Assembly: GCA_018105865.1 (NCBI GenBank)
Contig: CM030836.1
Coordinates: 20,336,503-20,400,502, forward strand
Direction: 5' to 3'
From: Metaphire vulgaris
Lineage: Eukaryota; Annelida; Clitellata; Crassiclitellata; Megascolecidae
Length of the DNA stretch: 64,000 nt
Shown here: positions 14,511 through 24,405 of the stretch, one piece after another
Position numbering within the stretch: position 1 is the first letter of the stretch
Layout of the letters: each line of letters starts with the position of its first letter
Translations under genes and position numbers: made by a program
Notes under the pieces: generated by a model
Databases searched by the model: none
Seen by the model: only the letters and a program-made list of their open reading frames with translations
What the model was told of the DNA's origin: nothing

Positions 14511-15094
14511 TTGGATGCCATTATTTTTATTTAACACTTGGTTGAGTTAGTTTTCTGAAGTTATAATTCCCAATTTTAACTCAAAATGTTGAAGTTTAAA
14601 TTGATGATTGATTTTAGACCAAATTTAGGGGCTGCTTTGACTATTTAAAATATAATAATGAAGTTTTTGGCGATGAAAGTTACGATGCAGTTCATGCGAT
14701 GCAATGAAACATAATGTTTGTATGTGTGCTTATGGTGTTTTCTTCAGGAGACTATGTGTACTGGACAGACTGGCAGAGGCGAGCGATTGAGCGTGTGAAC
14801 AAAACCAGCGGAAAACAGCGGACGGTTGTCGTTGACCAGCTGCCGGACATAATGGGGTTGGCTGCTGTCAGCACAAATTTTATTCCAGGTAAGCAGGCCC
14901 CATGGAAAAGCATGGAATTTTAGTGCCGAAGTAATGAACCAAGAACACAAATAAGAATATAATATCCTTTTTCCACTTCTTTCTTGGCCATGCTGTCATG
15001 TATTAATTCCTCGTACATGATTTTTAAAATTTTACTTTGTTGTGGCAATCAATCCCCCTTCTCCTCAAGTGCATTCATCACCGGTGTAATATTG

Positions 15095-15170
<76 letters not shown>

Positions 15171-15782
15171 TCCATGTACTCGTGCCTCACTTGTCACTCC
15201 CACACTCAGTTCGTTGCAACGACTTAACTCTTTGACCCCGACAATTCGTACAGCCAATCGGTATTGAAGCCAAAATATCGGCCTTACGGGGCGGAAGGGT
15301 TAAGGCTCATTTTCTCATCAAACAACTCTATAGCTGGTTAGGGTGGAAGTACAAGAGGCGCTATATAAGTTGTGTTGTTACGTTCCATGCAGTCAAGAAG
15401 GGATGCGCTGTGGAGAACGGTGGGTGCAGTCACTTGTGCCTGATGACGCCCAGCGGCCCGGTCTGTGCCTGTCCGTTCGCTATGGAACTCCGAAAGCCCG
15501 AACGCAAGACCTGCGTCCACCCGGAGGCTCTGATTCTCTACACGAAGCAGAGCGAGGTCCACGTCGTGTCGCTCGAAAACGTCGACAACGACGTCATCGT
15601 GCCGCTTCGCGAGCTGAAGTCGGTCTCCGACGTCGACTTTGACTTCGCCACGAACCACATCTACTGGGCGGACACAAATAAAAAGGTTTCGTTCATTGTC
15701 ACTGCTTTGGCTATGACACATTTTATTTAATATTGAATTAAGTATTGCATTAATCTTCTTCTTTTTCTTCTTCTTCTTCTTC

Positions 15783-15850
<68 letters not shown>

Positions 15851-17375
15851 GTGAAATTTAATGGTAGGTTGCCCCATAGAATTGCAGAATTATCATGCTA
15901 TTATAATTATCTATCATGTAATTACAATAAGATTAGCATTGCTATTTTCATTTTTCTATGGCAGTATAATATAACAGTAGTTTGTTATAATTATTAGTAG
16001 TGGGTAGAGTAGTAGTAGCAGTAGTATTACAGACTCTCGATGTACGTGCTATTGGGGTGATCGGTTCTTATTCTAGTGGAAATATGTTTAATTGACGCTG
16101 CATTCTAGTGCAAACTAAACACATGAATTAAATGCATGAATGAATTTTCTATGCTTTGTGCACAGATGATTAGTCGCGCATTCCTGAATGGAAGTATGAT
16201 CCAGTCGGTGATCCATTACGGCCTGGAATCGCCGGACAGTGTGGCGGTGGACTGGTTGTCCCGGAACATCTACTGGACCGACTTCATCCTGGGCAGGATT
16301 GAGATGGCGAGGTTTGACGGAACGTGGCGCAGGGTTGTCATCTGGAAGGATATCAAGCCACGTGCCCTGGCCTTAGATCCGGACTACGGGTAAGACCTCA
16401 CGAAGGATGGGAATGTCTTGACGCTATTATCGCTGTCTTCGATCCTAGTATTCTACCTTTTTATATGTGTTTTTAATTATGAATTATTCGTGAATTATTG
16501 TTGGGATGATTTATTGAGCCGTGCAGGATTTCGGTAGACGAATGTTCATTTCCAAAACACGAACCTCTCCAATCCTGAAACGAGGTTTCGAGTCAGTTGG
16601 AACACTCTTATTAACAGAAGTATGCATAGTAACCACAGTGGGAACGCTTCTGGGCGATTTTGCTGAAGAGGTGCTATGTAATAACCGATACTCAATTACG
16701 TGGCATTACGGTTACACATTTACACGTTCGGATGTTGGCAGATTCATGTACTGGGTCAACACTATGAATCCTTCTGGATTGGAATGGGCCACATTGGACG
16801 GCATGCAAAGACGTTTAATCGTTCCGGAACTCGATCACGTGACCAGCGTAGCGGTCGACTACAAAGAACGGAGACTGTACTGGATAAATCCCGCAACAAG
16901 ACGCATAGAGTCGTCGGCGACCGATGGCACCGACCGTCGCGTCGTCATCGGTCGGGTTGCAGCAGTCGTACAGCCTGACGCTCTACGACGACTTCGTATA
17001 TTGGACCGACCAAAAGGCCGGAGGCATACGACGCGCGTGCAGAGACGACGGTCTCAACCAGAGTCTCGTCCTTGGGGAAATTATGTCGCCGATGGACGTC
17101 GAGATTTTCCACTCGTCGCGACAGTCTGGTGCGTTTTACGAACATTCAAGCAGTAATCTTTGAATGCTAAAGTGTTGCCGCTGTGTCTTTACTTCATATT
17201 TAGATTACCGGTACTTGTGGTTTATGTAGTTTAGATTATTTTTCATCTTTTCCATTGCCTACCAATAGAGTACTGTATAAGTATGTGAAGGATTTCTAAC
17301 ATTACATTGTGCAAGTTGCCTTTTGTTAAAGAGAATTTTCATAGAAAAACCAAGAAAGCAATAAACGAGGCTGAT

Positions 17376-17408
<33 letters not shown>

Positions 17409-18144
17409 ATATGTATGTATGTATAATGTGTATATATATATATATATATATATGTATTTGTGTGTATGTGTATGTAAGTAGGTTGGAGCTCTTGTAGTCA
17501 TCAAAATGGAGGCTGCGCTCATCTCTGCGTCACTGATCCGCGCACTGCTGAAGCAACTGCGCACTCGCACCACTGCATCTGTTCGACGCACTTCACTCTT
17601 GCGTCAGACAGAAGCTCCTGCTTGCGTTAGTACCACCACCACTGGGGATTTTTGAATTATGTATTTTAAAACGTATTTCTATGCTATCGTCACGTTTGAA
17701 TTGCATTGAATATTTGAATTGACGCCTGGCTAGATTATTCTTCTTTGTAATGTAATATACTGTAATACCATAATTATGAGCTTAAATAAATAAACGTACA
17801 TATTTCTGGCAAATTATTTAAGTTTGTTATGCAATTTCCTGCTACCAATTTGACAAACCAAACATATCTCTTACCTTGATTTTCATGACGTTAGGTCGGT
17901 ACATCAAGAAGTGTTTATCAACCATTTAATCTAAGGTTGTGGATTCTAAGTCCTGAATGCAACCACTTGAGTTTTTCTTTCAAATTCCAAAGTGGGCGGC
18001 GCCACCTGGCGAAAACCAGGCTAATATTAAGACATGTTCATCCAGGATATGATACCTTCTGAAATACACTGAATTTCATGGATTTTGACATGGGATTGTG
18101 AAAATATTAACACTAAAACAGGGTGGTACCGGTTTTATTGGCCC

Positions 18145-18225
<81 letters not shown>

Positions 18226-18272
18226 TTATTTATTTATTTATTTATTTATTTTATTGGCCCAGCCTATATATA

Positions 18273-18303
<31 letters not shown>

Positions 18304-19597
18304 ATATATTATTTTAGCGCCTGATTTACTTGTTCTGCTGAGCCAGAGGAATTCCATCAGCCAGCTGTCAATCAATCCGTCATCTGCTGCTACAGATTCT
18401 CTGGACATTCCACTGGCATTGCCTCCCCACCTGTTGGGAGGAATCAAGGCTTTCGATTTCAATTTTGTGGACGAGCACATTTACTGGGTGAACAGCAAAA
18501 CGAGGACAATTCGAAAGATTAAGCTGGATGGATCAAATGTATTCGTTTGAATGTTATTTTCTTTCTAAATATTTTTTGGATCGCTCGTATTAAAAAGTAA
18601 TTCGATTGTAAGTGGAGAGTATAGAAATTACAAAAGCAGTAGCTAACTTGAGTGAATTCTACAATCTGTCATCGGTCTTGTTGAATTGAAGATGTAAGTC
18701 AAAGTCCATTCAATATGATGTGATGTTTCGCCATCTGGCGAATTTTGCCTGAACCGTCTAAAATTAAGAGAAGTGAGAATTCCATACACCCCAGATAGAA
18801 TTAACCTTTAGATGGCACATATTAAAGCAATTTGGATGAAAATTGTTTAAAACCTATGCTAATTGGATCTTATAATACGCAGAAGACCTTTTAATCATCA
18901 TTTGATTGTTACATACATTTATTAGACGTAGATAAATCCGGCAAAGCTGCTTAACCAAAAGACCTGGATGACTTTAATTGACAATAAATGTCTCTACGGA
19001 TCCCGTGTATTGAAGAATTTGACACAAAATGATCTTTTGAAACGGAGTAAACTTTAAATCTTTGTTAAATTGTGAAAATACTTTAATTTAGTGTCGGAGT
19101 TGCATTGTAGTTGATGTTTTAATTTTTCCAGATGGGAATCCTCTTACAGAACACCGGAAACTCTGGATCGGTGGCACCGTTTGACGTCGTCGTCGACTCC
19201 GTGGAGAACCTCGTGTACTGGAGCGACTCAGTGCGGAACGTCATCGGCGTCATGCGGTCAGACGGCAGTGAAGTCGGTGTCATCGTCAACGACACCCAAC
19301 AGCGCCCGAGAAATCTGGCGCTGGCGCAGGAAACCAGGTAGCGCTTTCAGCTGGAACTATTTGATGGATGGAACTAGTAATGAATGGAAGTTGCACCCAG
19401 TTGTTGTTTTGATATTGCTCATGTACAGTGTATAGCTAACCTGATCCTATGGAACGAGTTACCTGACGTTGTGACCGAGGCAGCCTCAGCTGAATCTTTC
19501 CGCAAAAACATATTTAAGATAGGGTTTGACTGTACTTGTTAGGCGCTCTTGTCTTGGACCTTAGTCTTGTCTACTGCGCTGAAGAAATTGTCTGGTC

Positions 19598-19651
<54 letters not shown>

Positions 19652-21562
19652 TATAGTATTAGAAATGGTGCTATAGAAAGTTCAAATGCATGGCATGCGG
19701 TCACCAGAGTGATTTTGAATGCTATAAAAGGCTGTAAACTAGCCACGTTTTGAAGGGATAAAGTGGCAAACAAATATTTTGTCAGTTCTAGGTGGAATCT
19801 GGCGTGTGCATTTGCAAATGATGGCTGTGAATTTGCTTACGGAAGTGTATTTTTCGCTTGAATGAGTGGTGATATATTATATGCTCTGGATTAAGCTAAT
19901 AACCAAGCTCACTAGTGCTACAGTCATCTGTTGCATTTTGTTAAGTCTTTTTCAAGCTGCTTTTTAGTTTTAATGTTTCATTTCAGTTTGATATTCTGGA
20001 CTAATCTGGCTGCTTCGTCTCAGACGATTTCTTGTTCGGAGATCGATGGTTCTGGACTTAGAACTGTTTTCAGCGGGGAAATGGGTCTGCTGGGTCCTAT
20101 TGTCGCCGACACTCAGACCAAGCGAATCTTTTGGGTCGACCTTCACCGTCACGTCATCGAAAGCGGTAGTTTCAACGGCAGCAATCGTCGGGTCGTCCTG
20201 GAACTGGAATCCGCTTCGCAGCCAGTCGGTCTAGCGGTCCACGGTGAGTTTCTATACTGGGCGGACAGGGAGTCGAAATTTCTGGCACGCGCGAACAAAA
20301 ACAGCGGTCAGAATCGCCAGGTGCTGAAGTCGAAGCTGTCGCACTTGAACGACCTCGTCTTGGTGGACGATCGAAATCACGGTCGACCGCAGAGAAGCAG
20401 GTGTCTGCAGAAAAACCTGAGATGTTCGCACCTTTGCGTGTGCCACGAAGACGGTGCGGCGCGTTGTGCCTGTCCCGTAGGTCTTGTCCTTGACGTGGAC
20501 GGACAGACCTGCGTTTTGTCGTTGCCGTGCGCCGCAGACCAAGTCGCCTGTCCTTCCGGGTTGAATCCCTGCATTCCGCTCAAGTGGAAATGCGACGGAG
20601 AGGATGACTGCAGGGACCGGTCGGACGAGGCGAACTGTGCCGCCTGCCCCGGCGGATTCTCCTGCCTGACGGGCAAATGCATATCGCTCGACCGTCACTG
20701 CAACGGACAGAGAGACTGTCCCGACAGCAGCGACGAAAAGGGATGCACGGCGTGCAGGCGGAGAGAGGACTGCGCCAACGACCGCACGTGCTTCACGAAG
20801 TCGCAGCTGTGCGACGGCGTCGTCAACTGCTGGGACGGCTACGACGAGATGAACTGCGTCGTTCCCGTCGCGAAGCCCGGAGCGGGCGTTCAGAATTCGC
20901 TGGTCACCATCGGGATCCTGTGCGGCTTTCTCGCGGTGACGCTCTGCATCTCCGTGATCTACCTCTGCCGATATAGAATCCGCGGCTGCCTCAAGGCCCA
21001 CCAGAAGACCGGCTCGCCGAATCTAAGTTCGCTGCCGGTCGGTCTGAAATGTTCCCCGCTCTGCAACATCAACTCTTTGCAGAGCAGCCAAGGACTGAAG
21101 TACGCGCGAAGCAACACGATCGCGTCCGACGAACCGCCGGACTTGTTCGAGAACCTCGACACGTCGACGACTTTCACCTCACGCGCGTCGCGCTATCCGC
21201 ACCTCACGCACAACCCCCCGCCGACCCCGGTCACGTCCGACGCTTCCTCGACGACGAACGTGCACGGCTCGTACGGCGCGTCGTCGCTGCTGTGGATCAA
21301 GCACGGCTGTCAGAAGCACCGATACGTGCCGCCGCCGACGCCATGCAGCACGGACGTGTGCGACGAAAGCGAGCCGTACAGCGCCGATGAGCAGCACCGG
21401 TTTCTGTCGAACGCAGAAACCGTGCTCGAAACCGACCTGCTCTATCCGCCGCCTCCAACTCCGTGCAGTCACTTCCTTCCCGATGGTCGCAGCGGACCGC
21501 CTTCTCCGGGACCGTCGCATTTTTGCTCAGGGTCGTACGAGTCTTCGTTAAATTTCTCTTGA
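866..21562 (+). CDS. LRP6: LRP5/6-type Wnt co-receptor (arrow homologue), 5' incomplete
   Basis: Single-pass receptor that binds Wnt with Frizzled and recruits axin. Exons: 866–1262, 7167–7582, 11091–11222, 11702–11893, 12469–12664, 13987–14237, 14748–14888, 15393–15685, 16166–16389, 16742–17128, 17482–17625, 18318–18538, 19132–19337, 19987–21562. Phases agree at every junction except inside exon 10. The roughly 1,590 residues, against 1,613 in human LRP6, run: propeller 1 (exons 1–2), EGF1 (exon 3), propeller 2 (4–7), EGF2 opening exon 8, propeller 3 (8–10), EGF3 (exon 11), propeller 4 (12–14), EGF4, three LDLa, membrane span, tail. YWTD-type motifs recur (YWTDWG, YWSDWG, YWADAK). The PPPTP motifs in the tail separate it from LRP4 and other LDL receptors. 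The signal-peptide exon is not found. The 27 bp after EGF2 read into propeller 3 without an intron. Confidence 0.95.
2070..2149. mobile_element. 80-bp TTAA-bounded MITE, copy 1
   Basis: The ends TTAACCCCTTAAC and GTTAAGGGGTTAA are inverted repeats, with TTAA at both outer edges as in piggyBac-type insertion. The same sequence lies in opposite orientation at 10479–10558, also 80 bp long. No transposase is encoded. Confidence 0.75.
3077..3592. repeat. Composite repeat with direct terminal blocks
   Basis: A 44-bp block ending CGCCCTCCATG (3077–3120) and an adjoining block of about 85 bp (3121–3205) reappear in reverse order at the far end (about 3463–3550, then 3548–3592), both in direct orientation. 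About 250 bp of unique sequence lies between. A related copy in opposite orientation lies at 23959–24405. Fragments of the outer block also occur at 2796–2880. Confidence 0.65.
3661..3700. repeat. (TAA)n microsatellite
   Basis: Near-perfect TAA tract. It is followed by ACTGGATTTTAGGTGGTTTA, a sequence that also follows the (TAA)n tract at 30134–30170. The tract is therefore the tail or edge of a dispersed element. Confidence 0.85.
4134..4193. repeat. (CT)n microsatellite
   Basis: About 30 perfect CT units inside LRP5/6 intron 1. Confidence 0.95.
6100..6728 (+). mobile_element. RTE-type LINE fragment, internally deleted
   Basis: Broken frames read the reverse transcriptase piece [20 protein letters not shown], then C-terminal pieces ([31 protein letters not shown]) typical of RTE elements. 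The middle of the reverse transcriptase is missing. The end is (ATG/TGA)n at about 6709–6723, the usual 3' tail of RTE LINEs. Same strand as the host gene. Confidence 0.75.
7676..8830 (+). mobile_element. RTE-type LINE 3' half, inactivated
   Basis: The frame carries reverse transcriptase motifs: [25 protein letters not shown] and, after a frameshift near 8010–8022, [12 protein letters not shown] stop interrupts it near 8118, and an open frame then runs 8139–8792. Its end has [14 protein letters not shown] and [12 protein letters not shown], characteristic of RTE proteins, followed by an (ATG)n tail at 8811–8830. The endonuclease half is absent. It sits in LRP5/6 intron 2 on the same strand and is much better preserved than the copy at 6.1 kb. 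Confidence 0.88.
8986..9028. repeat. Perfect 19-bp hairpin
   Basis: Arm AATTCACAAGAAAACAGCC (8986–9004) is repeated as its exact reverse complement at 9010–9028, with a 5-base loop. It directly abuts a truncated hAT MITE end (9029–9079). Confidence 0.9.
9029..9106. mobile_element. Truncated hAT MITE end plus copied flank
   Basis: 9029–9079 matches the right end of the complete element at 12679–12875 (GGGGGGTATATATA through CGCTACGCCCCTG). The next 27 bases (9080–9106) equal the 27 bases right of that element (12876–12902), including its 8-bp target duplication GTATGGCT. The left end is missing. Confidence 0.85.
9748..10000. repeat. Minisatellite of TACTGGTTACTT units
   Basis: Irregular tandem repeats of TACTGGTTACTTCTTTCT variants are arranged in higher-order blocks of about 75 bp. 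Related copies continue to about 10160 after a (TAT)n tract. The open frames through it are artefacts of the repeat period. Confidence 0.85.
10056..10100. repeat. (TAT)n microsatellite
   Basis: About 15 perfect ATT/TAT units in LRP5/6 intron 2. Confidence 0.95.
10479..10558. mobile_element. 80-bp TTAA-bounded MITE, copy 2
   Basis: Inverse-orientation copy of 2070–2149 with the same length, TTAA edges, TTAACCCCTTAAC terminus and central GGATATATCC. Confidence 0.75.
11091..11222 (+). CDS. LRP6: LRP5/6 exon 3 (EGF-like module 1)
   Basis: A short exon between TTTTGTAG and GTACGC. It enters with two bases completing a codon and leaves with one. It reads [16 protein letters not shown], then [16 protein letters not shown], giving the six cysteines of the EGF module that follows propeller 1. 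Confidence 0.93.
12679..12875. mobile_element. Complete hAT MITE (CAGGGGCGTAGC ends)
   Basis: Ends CAGGGGCGTAGCC and CGCTACACCCCTG are inverted repeats. Exact 8-bp duplications GTATGGCT lie at 12671–12678 and 12876–12883. The interior has (ACATATAACC)-like repeats. It starts 14 bases inside LRP5/6 intron 5. A second complete copy, in the other orientation, lies at 47778–47960. Confidence 0.92.
14288..14515 (+). mobile_element. tRNA-derived SINE
   Basis: An A-box-like TAGTGGTTACGAATC (about 14304) and a B box GGTTCGAATC (14343–14352) give an RNA polymerase III promoter. A tRNA-unrelated body follows, with a 3' end ACATAAAGTGCGCTAAC and a long (TAA)n tail (about 14457–14505). It lies in LRP5/6 intron 6. 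It is not a tRNA gene, because the cloverleaf is not maintained. Confidence 0.75.
15095..15167. repeat. (TA)n microsatellite
   Basis: About 36 perfect TA units in LRP5/6 intron 7. Confidence 0.95.
15224..15303. mobile_element. 80-bp TTAA-bounded MITE, copy 3 (divergent)
   Basis: Outer TTAA at both ends, inverted termini TTAACTCTT and GGAAGGGTTAA, inner complementary CCCCG and CGGGG. Exactly 80 bp, like the others, although the interior is unrelated. It ends 89 bp before exon 8. Confidence 0.6.
15755..15851. repeat. (TTC)n/(TTA)n microsatellite
   Basis: A short TTC run grades into a long TTA run in LRP5/6 intron 8. The poly-Asn and poly-Lys open frames across it are artefacts. Confidence 0.95.
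16742..17128 (+). CDS. LRP6: LRP5/6 exon 10 (propeller 3) with a frameshift
   Basis: The first part reads [20 protein letters not shown] to DRRVVI in the phase set by exon 9. From about 16954 the family sequence continues one base over: [19 protein letters not shown], ending HSSRQSG, which matches exon 11. The 387-base exon leaves the phase wrong by one, so one base too many (or two too few) lies at about 16950–16953. Sequence on both sides is well conserved. Confidence 0.88.
17482..17625 (+). CDS. LRP6: LRP5/6 exon 11 (EGF-like module 3)
   Basis: It reads [16 protein letters not shown], then [16 protein letters not shown], the EGF module after propeller 3. The acceptor AAGTAG is preceded by a (TATG)n tract rather than a pyrimidine tract. 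The donor is GTTAGT. Confidence 0.88.
18148..18303. repeat. (TA)n and (TTTA)n tracts before an exon
   Basis: (TA)n at 18148–18221 and (TTTA)n at 18221–18252 and 18271–18303 fill the intron up to about 15 bases before the acceptor of LRP5/6 exon 12 at 18318. Confidence 0.9.
19599..19652. repeat. (TAA)n microsatellite with SINE/LINE-like leader
   Basis: A TAA tract preceded by AGGCGCTCTTGTCTTGGACC and GCGCTGAAGAAATTGTCTGG, resembling the 3' ends near 27190 and, reversed, 39840. Confidence 0.8.
19987..21562 (+). CDS. LRP6: LRP5/6 last exon: propeller 4 end, EGF4, LDLa x3, membrane span, signalling tail
   Basis: One 1.58-kb exon encodes the second half of propeller 4, EGF4 ([14 protein letters not shown]), three LDLa repeats with the calcium-binding signatures CRDRSDE, CPDSSDE and CWDGYDE, a membrane segment from about 20888 ([20 protein letters not shown]), and a tail of about 200 residues. 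The tail has four proline motifs: [10 protein letters not shown] (about 21211), [10 protein letters not shown] (about 21328), [10 protein letters not shown] (about 21441) and GPPSPGPS (about 21496). In the family these are phosphorylated to bind axin. Vertebrate LRP6 has five. The stop is TGA at 21560. Confidence 0.95.
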
Positions 21563-22407
21563 AGTCATTTTCTAGAATCAAGTTATACGCGATAAATTTG
21601 AATCGGGCGCGCTTTCGCGTCACTGCAGACAACCAAAGGCTATTTTTTTAAAATAAACAAGTCGTCTTGACTGTTGCGCGTTGAATGCATGGGAGCTTGA
21701 TAGAATACTCTTACTTCCAAGTGCTTGAGGTATTGTTTAGACTAATTTCAGCTGAGTTTTCGTCAGTTTTCAGAGCTCGTCATTTGTGTTATCGTTTATT
21801 ACGAAGTTACACGTTATCGTTTATTACGAAGTTACACGTTCTGGTTAGTTGAATTCAATCAGAATGTAATTGTTCTTATTTAATTTTTGTTTTATTTATA
21901 ATTCTTTTGATGATTGCTGAAAATACAACATCAGCTGTTTTATGTTTTTATCCTAGCTTTACCGTTTTACTGTCGATCTACAAATCAAATAATTCATTTT
22001 CTGTCTTTTGACGTTTGAAATCAGTTTTTAGAGTTTTTATTTGAACAAGAGTTCAATTTGATATCTGAAAGTGGTTAAAGATAGAGGCTTTAGTTTAAAT
22101 TTTACTTTTTAAACTCAATTTTTGTTACTTTAATGGTTTTAGGCCCGTTCTTTATACTTTGGATAACACGGAGTTAGTTCTCATTACTCTGTTATCAAAG
22201 ATTCAGACAGTATAACTTTACTGCTTTAAATATCTCGTGTTTTGTTTTTGTTTTCTTTACCTCTCTTGAGTTTTGACATTCTTATGCATAAGAAGCACAA
22301 TTTGGTGTCTTCTGATCATAGTGGAATCGTATGCAATTCGGGTTTTCTGCAAATGGATCGTTACACTGATTGTTAAAAGTTAAATGAAATATATCACATG
22401 GATAGTT

Positions 22408-22646
22408 CATTGGTGTAGCCCCAGGGGGCCCGGGCCCCCCATTCCGGCTAGGATTAATCGTAGGATTTGCACAGAGCCTTTGAGAAATTTTTGTGGTGGT
22501 GGGGTTGGGGGTGGGTAGGATTATTGGAATAGAATTGATATACATGGACGTGAATGTGCCAAAAACTTCTCGACGGTTTTTTTGCATGTGGACTTTTTCA
22601 CTCATTGCAATGTGCTTCCCCATTCTGGAACCTGGCTATGCCACTG
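22408..22646. mobile_element. hAT-like MITE, degraded
   Basis: Ends CATTGGTGTAGCC and GGCTATGCCACTG resemble the CAGTGGCGTAGCCA family terminus, and the interior is G/C-homopolymer rich like its relatives. No target duplication is left. Confidence 0.55.
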
Positions 22647-23454
22647 ATATGCACTGTAATTTCTTTAAATGGTAAAAGTCTAGTCAAACGTGAGTATTGT
22701 TCTACCATTAAGATACAAAATTTTATGTGTGGCAGTTGCTATTATGGTTATTGATTTAATTTTGTGCTGTGCTTTTTCGAAATTTGATCATTTGAGAACT
22801 GAAATTTAAGTGTTTTTTTCTCTCAAAAATTGTAAAATCTGATTTGATTGTTTGCCAGTGAATGATGGCTGGTTTCATTTTATTTATGTTGAGATCTTAG
22901 AGTACAGATTTCTTTTATTTTCTGATGATGTCGGCAAAAAGATTTTAATAAAACACTGTTTGAGTTTGTGATTTAGTGTCTTGTTTATTGTTTTTAATGC
23001 GTTTTCTTTTTGTTTCAAATAAATGTTGAAGTATTGAAACAGTTGTTCTGATGTTTATATTTTGGCATTTAATTGCAAATCAAAGCATTTCAATTAAACG
23101 CATTTTCGCAGAGGACAAATAGAAACAGTCAAACAATTGACTCGATCTACTGGTAATTTTGCTGTTCTCTTCAGTAAATCTACTCAAACTTACAGACTTT
23201 ACAGTTGAATATTTAAAAACAAGAATGTGTCACACAAACACACACAGATGTGCATGACCAAGCGTCAATAAAAATTAAAACAAAAATTACACGTAACATT
23301 TACTTTCACGAATCTTCACCTTCATTTATTTAAAAAATGAGCGTTTGGCACTAGAGCGTTAAATGATTTCACTCTGAATTGAACTGTATTATCATCTTGT
23401 CATCCCAGTTCCTCGCTTCAGTTCGTCCCCCACCTCCACCCCACCCGCCATCTG

Positions 23455-23709
23455 TTAACTTGTGCCAAATGAGTTGCAATTGGCCGTTGTGTGGATGTTC
23501 TCGTGAAGACGGCTTGGCCTTGGCATCGGAGGCTGGAACTCGAAGTTGTGTAGTGACCTGAGTTGTTGAAGACCTGTAGTCAAACGGTTGCGCGGCTTCT
23601 GGAAAGCACTTGGTCGGCGGCTTAGAACGTTCTCCTGGTTGTATTTCGCTCCAGCAGTTTTGGCCTCAACGTCTGTGGAACGAAATGCAACGTCATCATA
23701 TTTGGCCAT
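23455..23709 (-). CDS. Hypothetical 84-residue protein
   Basis: ATG to stop with no interruption, noticeably less AT-rich than its surroundings. It begins MAKYDDVAFRSTDVEAKTAG, is rich in Lys/Arg/Asn, and has no signal peptide or membrane segment. I do not recognise it. Internal CAG/GT sites (after FRST and after RLTT) mean it could also be one exon of a larger gene. It lies between LRP5/6 and GBE1 on the opposite strand. Confidence 0.3.
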   Translation of the reverse strand: MAKYDDVAFRSTDVEAKTAGAKYNQENVLSRRPSAFQKPRNRLTTGLQQLRSLHNFEFQPPMPRPSRLHENIHTTANCNSFGTS

Positions 23710-23958
23710 TCATTATCACCAATAATTCTAGCGTTTTACATGTAACCAGCTGGGTGGCATCGGTCCTGGGATTTGTGCAGAACAGTTGAGAATTTTTTTA
23801 GGGGAGGAGTTATGTAGGAGAACAGAAGTGATATGTCAAGTTTGTTTGTTTCTCAACATCATGTTTACAAAACAAGAAAAAGGAACTTAACTATTATAGT
23901 TAATAGAGTAAGCAGTATTATATACTAAACCAAAATTGCCTTAATCTGAACAGTCTCT

Positions 23959-24405
23959 ACCATGGAGGGCGCCACAAGCCAAATATTGGGTGGGCCAACA
24001 TGGCCTGTTTGAAATTGGACAATTCAAGGACTAGTGCTGCAGTAGGCTATAGATATGCAAAAATTCAGAAGAGTGATGAAACGAATTAAAACCACATATT
24101 CTTGTGTCCCCTTCTTTGTTGTGTCAAACCGTACTAGAATTGTCAATATATTCTGTCTCAATTTTTTTCTAGAGCTTTTGAAATGCCACGAAAAATAATA
24201 AGCCATTTGAAACGACACTATACAAAGTCTTTCAGAAATCTATTCTCTGTCAAATGTCTAAAAAATCAATCAAGAGATAATGGCGCTTAAGAGACCTGGT
24301 TCTATTACAGGTTTTATAGACCACAAAAATATTAAAAAATTGATACCCTATTTGAAATTGGACAATGCTAGTGCTACAGTAGGCTATAGATATGCGAAAA
24401 TTCAG
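23959..24405. repeat. Inverted copy of the composite repeat at 3.1–3.6 kb
   Basis: It begins CATGGAGGGCGCCACAAGCC, runs through the shared interior in reverse orientation, and stops inside the second copy of the internal direct repeat. Its outer right block is missing. Confidence 0.65.

Noticed and set aside
15338..15877. 179-codon minus-strand frame with poly-Asn and poly-Lys
   Set aside because: It is a microsatellite translation plus the antisense of LRP5/6 exon 8.
18085..18317. Poly-Ile/Tyr frames over 18.1–18.3 kb
   Set aside because: They are translations of (TA)n and (TTTA)n tracts.
20252..21001. 249-codon minus-strand frame
   Set aside because: It is the antisense shadow of the GC-rich last LRP5/6 exon, whose plus-strand frame has all expected domains.
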